Source: Virgibacillus_F necropolis_A
GTDB taxonomy: Bacteria > Bacillota > Bacilli > Bacillales > Amphibacillaceae
Assembly (NCBI RefSeq): GCF_044793635.1
Contig: NZ_CP084992.1
Span: 3,410,001 to 3,474,000 of the forward strand
Direction: 5' to 3'
DNA: 64,000 nucleotides
The number at the start of each line of letters is the position of its first letter. Position 1 is the stretch's first letter. Of the stretch, positions 49,460-57,581 are shown piece by piece. A model generated the notes under the pieces. That model made no database searches and was not told where the DNA came from. It saw only the letters and a list, made by a program, of their open reading frames with translations. The position numbers and the translations under genes were made by a program.

Positions 49460-49912
49460 ATGGAAAAAATGCTTTATATATGGAACATTGAGCGGATAAT
49501 TAAAGCAATATTGAAGGAACTCAATCTAGATATTAACTGTGAGTTTAACAATGATTTAGCTGTACCAATGAGTTATAACGTATCAACAAAGACGATAAAA
49601 TTTAATTATCTCCAAGTAAATGGGTTTATCAGTAAATTATTTAAACTAAAAGAGACGGATGAAAACATTGTTAAACTAATCCTTTATCATGAACTTGGTT
49701 ATTATTTGGATTTTAAGCAAAACAAACGTGATTTAAAGATACTAATGTATGGGGAAGATGATGAAAAAGAAGAGCTTCAATCGGAAATAGAAGCGAATGC
49801 TTGGGAATATGGCAGGACATTGGTACCTGAACAATTAGTAAAGTCCTATGATAAAATACGTGAATTCGAAAAGATGCGTATACAGGGAGTTACTAGTAAG
49901 CCATTTTCTTGA
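49460..49912 (+). CDS. ImmA/IrrE-like protein with a degenerate zinc motif
   Basis: 150 residues. KLILYHELGYYLDF stands where ImmA/IrrE peptidases have HELGH, so the second zinc His is replaced by Tyr. About 40 residues later EIEANAWEYGRTLVPEQ matches the ExEANxFAxxLLMP helix. Loss of one ligand suggests it is inactive or uses another residue. Family members cleave phage-type repressors; no repressor gene is adjacent. ATG 49460 after AAGGAAAG. Confidence 0.6.
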   Translation: MEKMLYIWNIERIIKAILKELNLDINCEFNNDLAVPMSYNVSTKTIKFNYLQVNGFISKLFKLKETDENIVKLILYHELGYYLDFKQNKRDLKILMYGEDDEKEELQSEIEANAWEYGRTLVPEQLVKSYDKIREFEKMRIQGVTSKPFS

Positions 49913-50000
49913 ATTCGTTCATTAATTACCATTACTTGAAGGGCGATTGATGTGGATTTGAAATAAAGTTTAACCGTTTATAAAAAAGTTGCACCGTTTT

Positions 50001-50036
50001 ACCCCTTTGGATATGATTTGTCCAAAGGGTATTATT
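50001..50036 (+). terminator. Hairpin between ImmA-like gene and thi operon
   Basis: TACCCCTTTGGATATGA and TTGTCCAAAGGGTA pair over about 11 bp; only short T-runs follow. Confidence 0.5.
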
Positions 50037-50059
50037 ATGGAAAAATAACATATTATATT

Positions 50060-50130
50060 CCGTAATCGGGCTTTTCCTAAATAAGGAGAGGGTAGTTATC
50101 TGTTAGAAGTCATATTATTAAAATAGTTTT
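50060..50130 (+). repeat. Dispersed repeat, shortened copy
   Basis: CGTAATCGGGCTTTTCCTAAATAAGGAGAGGG; the 3' GGGCCA box is mutated. Confidence 0.65.
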
Positions 50131-50159
50131 ATCAGACGGATAATTTCACTTTCCAGTTA

Positions 50160-50187
50160 TTGACTTTTTAAATGACTACTATATACT
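50160..50187 (+). promoter_or_regulatory. Promoter of the thiamine operon
   Basis: TTGACT (50160-50165), 16 bases, TATACT (50182-50187), about 25 bases before the riboswitch. Confidence 0.6.
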
Positions 50188-50210
50188 ATAGTTAAATTGA
50201 ATATAAATAA

Positions 50211-50303
50211 CTAGGGGAGCCCAATGAGTTGGGCTGAGAAGGAAACGCGTTGAAGTTTCTTGACTCTTTGGACCTGATCTGGATCATACCAGCGTAGGAA
50301 AGT
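50211..50303 (+). ncRNA. TPP riboswitch (THI element)
   Basis: CTAGGGGAGCCC, then GGGCTGAGAAGG, then GACCTGATCTGGATCATACC and AGCGTAGGAAAGT: all conserved blocks of the thiamine pyrophosphate aptamer are present in order, including CTGAGA and CTGATCTGGATCATACCAGCG spacing. It should repress the thi genes when TPP is abundant. Confidence 0.96.
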
Positions 50304-50337
50304 TAGAATTATCAACACTACCTTTACATACAGATTT

Positions 50338-50375
50338 GCCGGGTCCATTCATTTAATATGGACCCGGCATTTTTA
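50338..50375 (+). terminator. Terminator of the TPP riboswitch
   Basis: GCCGGGTCCAT, 9-base loop, ATGGACCCGGC, then ATTTTTATG. It is the OFF-state expression platform between aptamer and operon. Confidence 0.85.
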
Positions 50376-50448
50376 TGTACTTCGATACACTTTTCTACTT
50401 GGTGTGCTCAGTATCTCGTCCTAATCATTAGAAAAGGGAGAGATTTAT

Positions 50449-50623
50449 TTGACACCGTCCTCATAAAACGAAAAAACATTTCCATCATGCATGTCTAATT
50501 TTTTAGGTAGTAAAAAAAGTAATGGATTATTCGAAATTCACCGGTACGAAGGAGGCTATTGAGAAAGGGATGCAGGAGAAAGCTGAAGAATTCAAGAAAT
50601 CTGGTGGGTCTATTTATCAGTAA
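50449..50623 (+). pseudogene. Relic of thiC (HMP-phosphate synthase)
   Basis: Only the last 33 or so codons survive: MDYSKFTGTKEAIEKGMQEK then AEEFKKSGGSIYQ and stop (50522-50623). This resembles the C-terminus of Bacillus ThiC (DYAKKNDLSEAEAINKGLKE... from memory). Upstream, AAAGGGAGAG with TTG 50449 looks like the old start, followed after five codons by a stop. About 550 codons, including the iron-sulfur Cys motif, are deleted. So the pyrimidine branch of thiamine synthesis is missing from this operon. Confidence 0.75.
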
Positions 50624-50652
50624 CTTTCCATGGGGGGAGTTGAGAAGCTTAA

Positions 50653-51321
50653 ATGAAATTATCAAGTGAATCGTATGTAAAAGAGCAATTGATGACACCA
50701 GAATTGAATGTGATATCAACTGGCCGCCAACCACTGGATACATTGGTACGGAGAGCTGAAAAAATTCATCCATATATTGATGCTATTCATATTAGAGAAA
50801 AAACGTGGACAGCAAATGAAATGGTTATTGCGATTGAAATGTTACGTTCAAAAGGCGTTCCAAGAAAAAAAATAGTCGTAAATGATCGGGTGGATGTTGC
50901 ACACGTAATGAACATTCGAGGCGTTCAACTAGCACACCACAGCATAGCCGTCGAGCGTGTGAGAAATGCCTATAATCATTTGGAAATCGGCTGTTCTGTG
51001 CATGATTCGCGTGGTGCGATTGCGGCAGAAAAAAATGGCGCAGATAGATTGATTTTTGGACATGTTTTTGATACTCATTCAAAACCGGGGTTGCCCCCAA
51101 AGGGAATGGAGTGTATGAAAGAGATTGTCTCCAATGTTTCCATTCCGGTCATCGCTATTGGTGGGATAACACCTGACAATGCAGCGGATGTCATTGCTGC
51201 TGGTGCAAGTGGGATAGCCGTGTTATCGGGGGTAATGTTGGCAGACGATGAAGTAAAAGCGGTTACTAACTATAGAGACGCTATACAAAGAAAGAAGGGA
51301 GATTATGACGGAAAGATTTGA
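50653..51321 (+). CDS. tenI: Thiazole tautomerase TenI
   Basis: 222 residues, ThiE-like TIM barrel: IDAIHIREKTWTANEM, KIVVNDRVDVAHVM, VQLAHHSIAVERVR (His as in TenI), FGHVFDTHSKPGLPP and PVIAIGGITPDNAADV. Lack of the ThiE pyrimidine-site pattern and the thiO-S-G-F context favour TenI, which aromatises the ThiG product. The first 13 residues may be extra (ATG 50692 is an alternative). The end overlaps thiO by 17 bases. Confidence 0.88.
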   Translation: MKLSSESYVKEQLMTPELNVISTGRQPLDTLVRRAEKIHPYIDAIHIREKTWTANEMVIAIEMLRSKGVPRKKIVVNDRVDVAHVMNIRGVQLAHHSIAVERVRNAYNHLEIGCSVHDSRGAIAAEKNGADRLIFGHVFDTHSKPGLPPKGMECMKEIVSNVSIPVIAIGGITPDNAADVIAAGASGIAVLSGVMLADDEVKAVTNYRDAIQRKKGDYDGKI

Positions 51322-52426
51322 TGTCATTATTGTTGGTGGTGGAGTGATTGGCAGTTCCATCGCTTTTCAGTTAAGTAAACGCAACTATAAAGTGTTGATT
51401 GTTGAAAAAGATAAATTAGCTGGGAGGGCATCCAGTGCAGCGGCAGGGATGTTGGGTGCGCAATCAGAGTTAGAAAATAATAGTCCGCTTTTTGAGGTTG
51501 CCCGTCAAAGTAGAGCGATGTTTCCTGCACTTGCCGACGAATTGAAGGAACTAACCGGTATAGATATTGAACTTATGCAAAACGGTATTTTGAAAGTGGC
51601 AATGACCAATGAGGAGTGTACACATATAAAATCCATTTCTGCCTTTCAACAAGCTGTGGGCGAAAAAGCGGAATGGTTATCTTCAGAACAGGTGAAAGAA
51701 AAAGAACCATCCATTTCTGATTCTGTTTTAGGTGGTATGTTCATGCCAAACGATGGGCAAGTATCTGCACCAAAACTCTCGATTGCATTTGCACAAGCTG
51801 CAACTGTTTTGGGTGCTCAAATTTTCGAATATACAGAAGTGTGTAACTTCCTGATCGAAAAAGGTCATGTCATTGGGGTGGAAACGGTAAACGGCAAACT
51901 TTATGCCGATGAAACCATTGTGGCTGGTGGTGCATGGAGTACCCAAATCATGAAGCATACCGGAATGAAACTGGATGTATATCCTGTAAAGGGAGAATGT
52001 TTTTCTGTTCGTTTTAAAGGGAGATTACTCAAATCTAGCATTTTTTCATCCATGGGTTATATCGTGCCGAAAGCGGGAGGGAGACTGATCATCGGAGCAA
52101 CGCAAAAGCCGTACACGTTTGATGAAGCTGTCCATCTTGGGAGTGTGTCTCACTTGGTGAATAATGCAAAAAAAATCATTTCCTCATTAAAGGATGCAGA
52201 ATGGGATAAAGTATGGGCGGGAATCCGACCTCAAACAGAAGATGGAATGCCATATTTAGATAAACATCCTCATGTAAACGGACTCTCTATTGCAACCGGT
52301 CATTACCGAAACGGGATTTTACTTTCCGCCTATACAGGACTGCATATGGCAGACTTGCTAGAGGGAAAGGAAGTAAACACCAACTTTTGTTTGGATCGCA
52401 AAACGATCAAGGGGGTACACGCATGA
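51305..52426 (+). CDS. thiO: Glycine oxidase ThiO
   Basis: 373 residues, FAD-dependent DAO-fold oxidase: N-terminal VIIVGGGVIGSSIAFQLS dinucleotide motif, RASSAAAGMLGAQSE, and VWAGIRPQTEDGMPYLDK with ATGHYRNGILLS at the C-terminus (flavin/substrate Arg and Tyr-Arg-Asn-Gly). It turns glycine into the dehydroglycine used for thiazole synthesis. Ribosome binding site AAGAAGGGAG within tenI; overlaps tenI and, by four bases, thiS. Confidence 0.95.
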   Translation: MTERFDVIIVGGGVIGSSIAFQLSKRNYKVLIVEKDKLAGRASSAAAGMLGAQSELENNSPLFEVARQSRAMFPALADELKELTGIDIELMQNGILKVAMTNEECTHIKSISAFQQAVGEKAEWLSSEQVKEKEPSISDSVLGGMFMPNDGQVSAPKLSIAFAQAATVLGAQIFEYTEVCNFLIEKGHVIGVETVNGKLYADETIVAGGAWSTQIMKHTGMKLDVYPVKGECFSVRFKGRLLKSSIFSSMGYIVPKAGGRLIIGATQKPYTFDEAVHLGSVSHLVNNAKKIISSLKDAEWDKVWAGIRPQTEDGMPYLDKHPHVNGLSIATGHYRNGILLSAYTGLHMADLLEGKEVNTNFCLDRKTIKGVHA

Positions 52427-52626
52427 ACTTAAGAATTAATGGAAAGGTTGTTCAAGTGCCGGAAGAGGTGACAACCATTTCCAACTTAATTATGCATTTT
52501 AATATCAATCATTCGGTTGTTATTGCCGAACTTAATGGAAAAATTTTGGACAAAGAAAACCATCCACTATCAGTGGTTGAGGATGGTGACAAAGTCGAGT
52601 TAGTACAATTTGTAGGAGGCGGTTGA
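52423..52626 (+). CDS. thiS: Sulfur carrier ThiS
   Basis: 67 residues, ubiquitin-like, ending VQFVGGG: the C-terminal Gly-Gly is the site adenylated by ThiF and converted to thiocarboxylate. ATG 52423 (ribosome binding site AAGGGGG) overlaps the thiO stop as ATGA. One base separates it from thiG. Confidence 0.95.
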   Translation: MNLRINGKVVQVPEEVTTISNLIMHFNINHSVVIAELNGKILDKENHPLSVVEDGDKVELVQFVGGG

Positions 52627-52627
52627 G

Positions 52628-53392
52628 ATGTTGACGATTGGTAGAAAGCAATTTAATTCAAGATTATTGCTAGGTACGGGAAAATATCCGAATTTTGACG
52701 TGCAAAGAGAGGCTGTTTCCGTTTCTGATGCGGAGATATTGACGTTTTCGGTACGCAGGATGAATATTTTTAAACCAAGCCAACCTAATTTTCTAGAAAA
52801 ATTGGATTTGGAAAACTATAGCTTGTTACCCAATACTGCAGGTGCAAAAACGGCTGAGGAAGCGGTTCGAATTGCAAAGCTTGCCAAAGCATCAGGCCTA
52901 TGTGACATGATCAAAGTTGAAGTGATCGGTTGTGACAAAACATTGTTACCTGATCCAGTTGAAACATTAAAAGCCACAGAAATGTTGCTTGAGGAAGGAT
53001 TTATCGTGTTGCCGTACACTTCCGATGATGTTGTCTTGGCGAAGAAACTTGAAGAATTGGGAGCACATGCCATCATGCCAGGCGCATCCCCAATCGGGTC
53101 AGGACAAGGTATTATCAATCCATTAAACTTGAGTTTTATTATCGAACAGTCCAATGTGCCAGTTATTGTTGATGCTGGAATTGGTTCACCGAAAGATGCT
53201 GTCATGGCAATGGAGATGGGGGCAGATGCCGTTCTGTTAAACACGGCTGTTTCAGCAGCAAAGGACCCAGTTAAAATGGCAGAAGCTATGAAACTAGCTA
53301 TTGCGGCGGGGAGACTCAGTTACGAGGCTGGTAGAATTCAGATAAAACGCTGTGCCACAGCTAGTAGTCCAATAGAGGGACTTAGCGTGTGA
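52628..53392 (+). CDS. thiG: Thiazole synthase ThiG
   Basis: 254 residues, TIM barrel. RLLLGTGKYPNFDVQREAV begins the protein; DMIKVEVIG holds the Schiff-base Lys near 98; GSGQGIINPLNLSFI and DAGIGSPKDAVMAMEMGADA form the phosphate site. It condenses DXP, dehydroglycine and ThiS thiocarboxylate. Ribosome binding site GGAGGCGG in thiS. Confidence 0.96.
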   Translation: MLTIGRKQFNSRLLLGTGKYPNFDVQREAVSVSDAEILTFSVRRMNIFKPSQPNFLEKLDLENYSLLPNTAGAKTAEEAVRIAKLAKASGLCDMIKVEVIGCDKTLLPDPVETLKATEMLLEEGFIVLPYTSDDVVLAKKLEELGAHAIMPGASPIGSGQGIINPLNLSFIIEQSNVPVIVDAGIGSPKDAVMAMEMGADAVLLNTAVSAAKDPVKMAEAMKLAIAAGRLSYEAGRIQIKRCATASSPIEGLSV

Positions 53393-54408
53393 TGCTAGAA
53401 CGTTATTCCAGGCAACTATTATTTCCGAACATCGGAGAAGATGGACAGGTACGCTTAAAAAGCAAGCACGTATTAATCGTAGGTGTAGGAGCACTCGGAA
53501 CTGGAAACGCTGAAATTTTGACCCGATCTGGTATTGGAAAACTCACGATTATTGATCGAGATTATGTGGAGTGGAGTAATTTACAGCGCCAGCAGTTGTT
53601 TACAGAATATGATGCCGAAAATCGAGTGCCAAAAGCTATTGCAGCAAAACGTCAATTAGAAAAAATCAATAGTGACGTGACGATTGATGCACACATTATG
53701 GATGTAACACCTGTTGATCTGGAACACCTTCTTGAAGATGTCGATTTGATCATGGATGGAACAGATAACTTTGATATTCGGTTGATTATAAATGATGTTT
53801 CTCAAAAACAAAACAAACCTTGGATTTATGGATCGTGCGTTGGCAGCTATGGGATCAGTTATACGATCATACCAGGTGAAACACCTTGTTTGCATTGTTT
53901 AATGAAGCAGGTTCCGTTTGGTGGTCTCACTTGTGATACGGGAGGAATTATAAGCCCTGTCGTTGGAATGGTAGTTGCACATCAAACCGTAGAAGCATTG
54001 AAAATTTTAACCGGAAATTGGACTGATTTAAGAAGAAATTTAATTTCTTTTGATTTATGGAACAATCAACAATCTGCCATAAATGTTGACCAAATCAAAA
54101 ATCAGGATTGCCCATCATGTGGGAAAGCACCATCATTCCCATTTTTGGATTATGAAAATCAGATGAAAGCTGCTGTCCTCTGTGGAAGAGAAACCGTTCA
54201 AATTCGACCTGTAACAAAAGGAAAACGAAATATAGAAATAATTGCTAACAATCTCTCCAAAGTAGGACCAGTGAAACATAATTCATTCTTACTTTCCTTT
54301 ACAGTGGAGAATTATCGTCTCGTGATGTTTCAAGATGGACGCGTGTTAGTTCATGGAATAAATGATGTCGAAAAAGCAAAGACACTGTATCATCGGTATT
54401 TTGCCTAA
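53392..54408 (+). CDS. thiF: ThiF/MoeB-type adenylyltransferase
   Basis: 338 residues: E1-like fold with RYSRQLLFPNIGEDGQ, HVLIVGVGALGTGNAEIL (ATP loop), the catalytic Asp in DGTDNFDIRLIIND, and zinc Cys pairs CLHC and CPSC. After the zinc site comes an extra C-terminal part of about 80 residues. It adenylates the ThiS C-terminus and may also serve MoaD. ATG 53392 shares a base with the thiG stop; GTG 53389 is an alternative. Last gene of the operon. Confidence 0.92.
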   Translation: MLERYSRQLLFPNIGEDGQVRLKSKHVLIVGVGALGTGNAEILTRSGIGKLTIIDRDYVEWSNLQRQQLFTEYDAENRVPKAIAAKRQLEKINSDVTIDAHIMDVTPVDLEHLLEDVDLIMDGTDNFDIRLIINDVSQKQNKPWIYGSCVGSYGISYTIIPGETPCLHCLMKQVPFGGLTCDTGGIISPVVGMVVAHQTVEALKILTGNWTDLRRNLISFDLWNNQQSAINVDQIKNQDCPSCGKAPSFPFLDYENQMKAAVLCGRETVQIRPVTKGKRNIEIIANNLSKVGPVKHNSFLLSFTVENYRLVMFQDGRVLVHGINDVEKAKTLYHRYFA

Positions 54409-54430
54409 CGGTAACTATTTTGGCAGGTAA

Positions 54431-54574
54431 GAAAGTATAAAACTTTAGCGTTTATCTGTCTAGCTCCAGCGCCTAGCCCGCCTGAGGTTTTAAGTCAAAT
54501 CTCTTTGTGATAAAAATCATCACTAAGAGATTCGTCTTAAACTTGTCGGGGCTGACCAAAGCGCTTGCGCTTTT
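54431..54574. repeat. 144-bp hairpin element, copy B
   Basis: Nearly identical to 42276-42419 (for example TTCGTCTTAA for TTCGCCTTAA and CCAAAGCGC for CCAAGGCGC). Same orientation. It lies 22 bases after thiF and could act as its terminator. Confidence 0.85.
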
Positions 54575-54625
54575 GTTCTGTGGAATAATATAGCTCTATA
54601 TCTCATTTAAACAGAGGAGGTAATG

Positions 54626-55945
54626 ATGGAAGTTCTTCACTGGTTTGTTGATTTGGGAGCAAGTGTTATGCTCCCAATACTTATTTTCATATTTGCCTTA
54701 ATACTGGGTACAAAGCCAAAAAAGGCATTTTATTCGGGGCTTACGGTAGGAATAGGATTTGTTGGATTGAACCTCGTGATTGCGTTATTAACAACAAGTC
54801 TAGGGCAAGCAGCAAAAGCAATGGTAGATAACTTTGGCTTTGATTTACATACGCTTGACGTAGGGTGGCCAGCAGCGGCAGCGATATCGTATGGTACCGT
54901 TTTGGGTAGTCTTGCTATACCTATTGGGCTTGGATTGAATAGTGTGCTGTTGGCATTAGGGTTGACTAAAACGTTAAATATCGATATCTGGAACTATTGG
55001 CATTGTGCATTTACTGGTGCACTTGTATATGCATTAACGAATGATTTTGCCTTGGGCTTATTTACGATTGCCGTTCATGTCCTCGTTATTTTTTTGTTGG
55101 GAGATCTTATGGCCTCTGACATGGAATCGTATTTTGGTTTTAAAAAAATGACATTTCCGCATGCAGCCTCCGCACCGTCGTATTTATTTGCTAAACCGTT
55201 AAATTGGCTATTTGATAAAATTCCAGGCTTTAATAAGTTAGAGGCTAATCCAGATACCATTCAAAAACGGTTTGGTCTGTTTGGTGATTCAACGGTAATA
55301 GGTGTGATGCTTGGCATAGTAATTGGCGTCTTAGCCGGTTATGATGTCAAAGAAACATTACAATTAGCAATGAAAACTGGTGCAGTTATGCTGTTAATGC
55401 CAAAAATGGTCGCTTTGTTAATGGAAGGTTTGAATCCCATTTCTGAAGCTGCCGGACAGATGATTAAGAAAAGGTTTCCAAAACGAAACGTATATATAGG
55501 GATGGACAGTGCATTGTGTGTTGGACATCCAGCGGTTTTGTCTGCCTCATTGCTACTAATTCCTATCACATTATTTTTGGCAGTTATATTACCTGGAAAT
55601 AAGGTTTTACCCTTCGGAGATTTGGCGGCGATTCCATTTTTAGTTTGTTTAATGGTTCCAGTGTTCAAAGGAAATATTGTCCGGACAGTGGTTGCAGGAA
55701 CAATCTATTTGGCGGTTGGATTATATATTGCTACATGGATCGCTCCGTTATTTACCGAAACAGCAATTAAGTCAGGTTTCGATATGGGTAATAACATAAG
55801 TATTTCCGCTCTAATTGATGGTGCCTTATGGACGACAGCTTTATTTGTTGGACTGGGTAAAATTGCTAGTTGGTATGGAATAGGAATGATTGGAATAATT
55901 GCTAGTGGTGGTTTGGTGTACATGAATAAAATTAAAAAGAACTAG
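54626..55945 (+). CDS. PTS galactitol-type IIC component
   Basis: 439 residues, about ten membrane helices, of the GatC family: KAFYSGLTVGIGFVGLNLVI and the conserved loop NIDIWNYWHCAF, then FGLFGDSTVIGVMLGIVIG. It imports a polyol or related sugar. ATG 54626 has AGGAGG at good spacing; the ATG one codon upstream is too close. The IIB gene follows 15 bases later. No IIA or catabolic gene is present, so IIA must act in trans or is lost. Confidence 0.9.
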   Translation: MEVLHWFVDLGASVMLPILIFIFALILGTKPKKAFYSGLTVGIGFVGLNLVIALLTTSLGQAAKAMVDNFGFDLHTLDVGWPAAAAISYGTVLGSLAIPIGLGLNSVLLALGLTKTLNIDIWNYWHCAFTGALVYALTNDFALGLFTIAVHVLVIFLLGDLMASDMESYFGFKKMTFPHAASAPSYLFAKPLNWLFDKIPGFNKLEANPDTIQKRFGLFGDSTVIGVMLGIVIGVLAGYDVKETLQLAMKTGAVMLLMPKMVALLMEGLNPISEAAGQMIKKRFPKRNVYIGMDSALCVGHPAVLSASLLLIPITLFLAVILPGNKVLPFGDLAAIPFLVCLMVPVFKGNIVRTVVAGTIYLAVGLYIATWIAPLFTETAIKSGFDMGNNISISALIDGALWTTALFVGLGKIASWYGIGMIGIIASGGLVYMNKIKKN

Positions 55946-55960
55946 TTAGGGGATTAGGGT

Positions 55961-56245
55961 ATGAAAAATATATTAGTCGTCTGTGGAACTGGTATTGCAA
56001 CTTCAACTATTGTCATTGCAAAATTGAAAGAATGGTTAACCAAAACTGATCTAAGTTATAAAGTGCAACTTCATCAAGCTGAAATCGGCAAGGCAGTCAA
56101 TAGATTTGAAGAATATGACATCGTTATTTCAACAACCCTCGTTCCAGACTCAATGAAAGATAAAGTTATTGATGGTGTTCCACTATTAAGTGGGTTTGGA
56201 TCTGAAGCGGTTTGTCGTCAGTTGGAAGAAGAAATTAAAAGGTAA
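55961..56245 (+). CDS. PTS galactitol-type IIB component
   Basis: 94 residues. NILVVCGTGIATSTIVIAK holds the phosphorylated Cys8 and its loop. Rossmann-like IIB fold of the GatB type. It accepts phosphate from a IIA and passes it to the sugar in IIC. ATG 55961 after TTAGGGGATTAGGG. Confidence 0.92.
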   Translation: MKNILVVCGTGIATSTIVIAKLKEWLTKTDLSYKVQLHQAEIGKAVNRFEEYDIVISTTLVPDSMKDKVIDGVPLLSGFGSEAVCRQLEEEIKR

Positions 56246-56266
56246 CTTTCTTAGGAGGTAGCTAGG

Positions 56267-56431
56267 ATGAAGGCCCAAGAGATTGTCAAAGTTGTAAGTA
56301 TCATTTTAAAGATGAGTACAATTATAGAAAATGTTGGAAGTGTAATAAGAAAGAATCTGTATATTACTAACGCTAAAATGAACTGTCCCAAACATGGGAC
56401 AGTTCATTTTCCCTTCAATCTTAAACAATAG
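56267..56431 (+). pseudogene. Stub of a third PTS-operon gene
   Basis: ATG 56267 has a strong ribosome binding site (TTAGGAGGTAGC) and starts KAQEIVKVVSIILKMSTIIE. After about 35 codons the frame enters a terminator hairpin and ends at 56431. This looks like the 5' end of a lost gene (IIA or enzyme) rather than a complete one. Confidence 0.5.
56375..56410 (+). terminator. Terminator of the PTS operon
   Basis: AAAATGAACTGTCCC and GGGACAGTTCATTTT form a perfect 15-bp stem with a 6-base loop. Confidence 0.75.
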
Positions 56432-56496
56432 GAGCGATTGATGCATAAATTGATCGTCATTCTTATCCGGAAGATTATCTTGAAATCAAGTCTTCA

Positions 56497-56566
56497 TGAA
56501 AAGTGCGCTTTTCTTTAATAAGTATTAGTGTTCGTTTTTCATCTAAAGGGCCAGATATTGGTAAGC
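56497..56566 (+). repeat. Dispersed repeat, copy
   Basis: GAAAAGTGCGCTTTTCTTTAATAAGTATTAGTGTTCG, then TAAAGGGCCAGATATTGGTAAG. The following 56600-56668 is the second copy of the 5201-5270 segment. The gap on to 56971 has no other feature I can support. Confidence 0.75.
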
Positions 56567-56971
56567 AAAAGAAATATATCAATTGAAAACTTTATCCTGA
56601 TTTCTCGCTAAAAATACTGAGGAATTAGGCTTTTTATCTCAAAATCCATAATGTTGTAAATCTGCATTTGCGGTAATACGTTAATTCAAATGGAAAGTAA
56701 AGAACATCCACTTGATGATTATTCGTTAATGTGTCAGAATGACCAATAATCTTCATCCATGATCATGAACATTAAATCAACTAAATGAAAATACCAATAA
56801 ACAGCTTCCAACGAGAAGTCGATGGGGTTATTGTATACTTTAATATCACTCTTACGTTATATTTGACGACTTTCTTACAGTTAAGTGTGATAAAATACTT
56901 TATCGAATATTAATGCTATTATTGCAACTGTACCGTAAGAATATGTAATTGTTGTACTTGATAAATTTATA

Positions 56972-57568
56972 TTGAAAGGAAGGTTATATTTTATTAGAAA
57001 TTCTTATTTTCTATTAATCGCATTATTGCTGTTTAGCATACTCGCAATTAATGAAGCCAATGCACATTCTGTTTTAGAAGAAGCAAAACCGAAAGCTGGG
57101 GAGCAACTGACGGAAACCATAAACAGTATTGAATTAACTTTCAGTACAAAAATTGAAAATGGTAGTACCCTTTACCTGGTAGATGATAAAGGGAAAGAAA
57201 TTGAACCAACATCTGTTGAATTAACGGATGATGTGTTAGAAGCAAATTTTCAGGATTCACTTGAGCCGGGATCATATCGGGTAAATTGGAAAGTAGTTGG
57301 AGCGGATGGTCACCTTATTGAAAACCAATATTCCTTTTCAATCGCAGTATCCGAAAATAAAGGGCCTGAAGACAATACTACTCAAACAGAAGATGACGAA
57401 ATAGAAACTGAACAGCGTAACAAAGATGCTGAACAACAGAAATCATCTAATAAGCAGACAAAAATTGACAATGAGCGAACTTCTTTAGTAAGTGGAATTA
57501 TTATATTTCTAATTATTGCCGGTTTAGTATTGCTATGTTGGATGTTGTTTAGCAAACGACAAAAATAG
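56972..57568 (+). CDS. CopC-type copper-binding protein with membrane anchor
   Basis: About 198 residues: signal peptide (hydrophobic 10-27, cleavage NANA-HSVL), CopC domain from the mature His1 (HSVLEEAKPKAGEQLTETIN) to RVNWKVVGADGHLIENQYSF, an acidic/Gln linker, and a C-terminal membrane helix (SGIIIFLIIAGLVLLCWML). His1 and the DGH site bind Cu(II) in CopC. The start is uncertain: TTG 56972 lacks a ribosome binding site, while AAAGGAAGG at 56974 would suit an ATT start at 56993. CopD follows. Confidence 0.85.
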   Translation: MKGRLYFIRNSYFLLIALLLFSILAINEANAHSVLEEAKPKAGEQLTETINSIELTFSTKIENGSTLYLVDDKGKEIEPTSVELTDDVLEANFQDSLEPGSYRVNWKVVGADGHLIENQYSFSIAVSENKGPEDNTTQTEDDEIETEQRNKDAEQQKSSNKQTKIDNERTSLVSGIIIFLIIAGLVLLCWMLFSKRQK

Positions 57569-57581
57569 GGGGTGAATTACG

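Noticed and set aside
375..56566. The dispersed repeats as a CRISPR array
   Set aside because: Copies are kilobases apart, diverged and separated by genes, so they are not an array.
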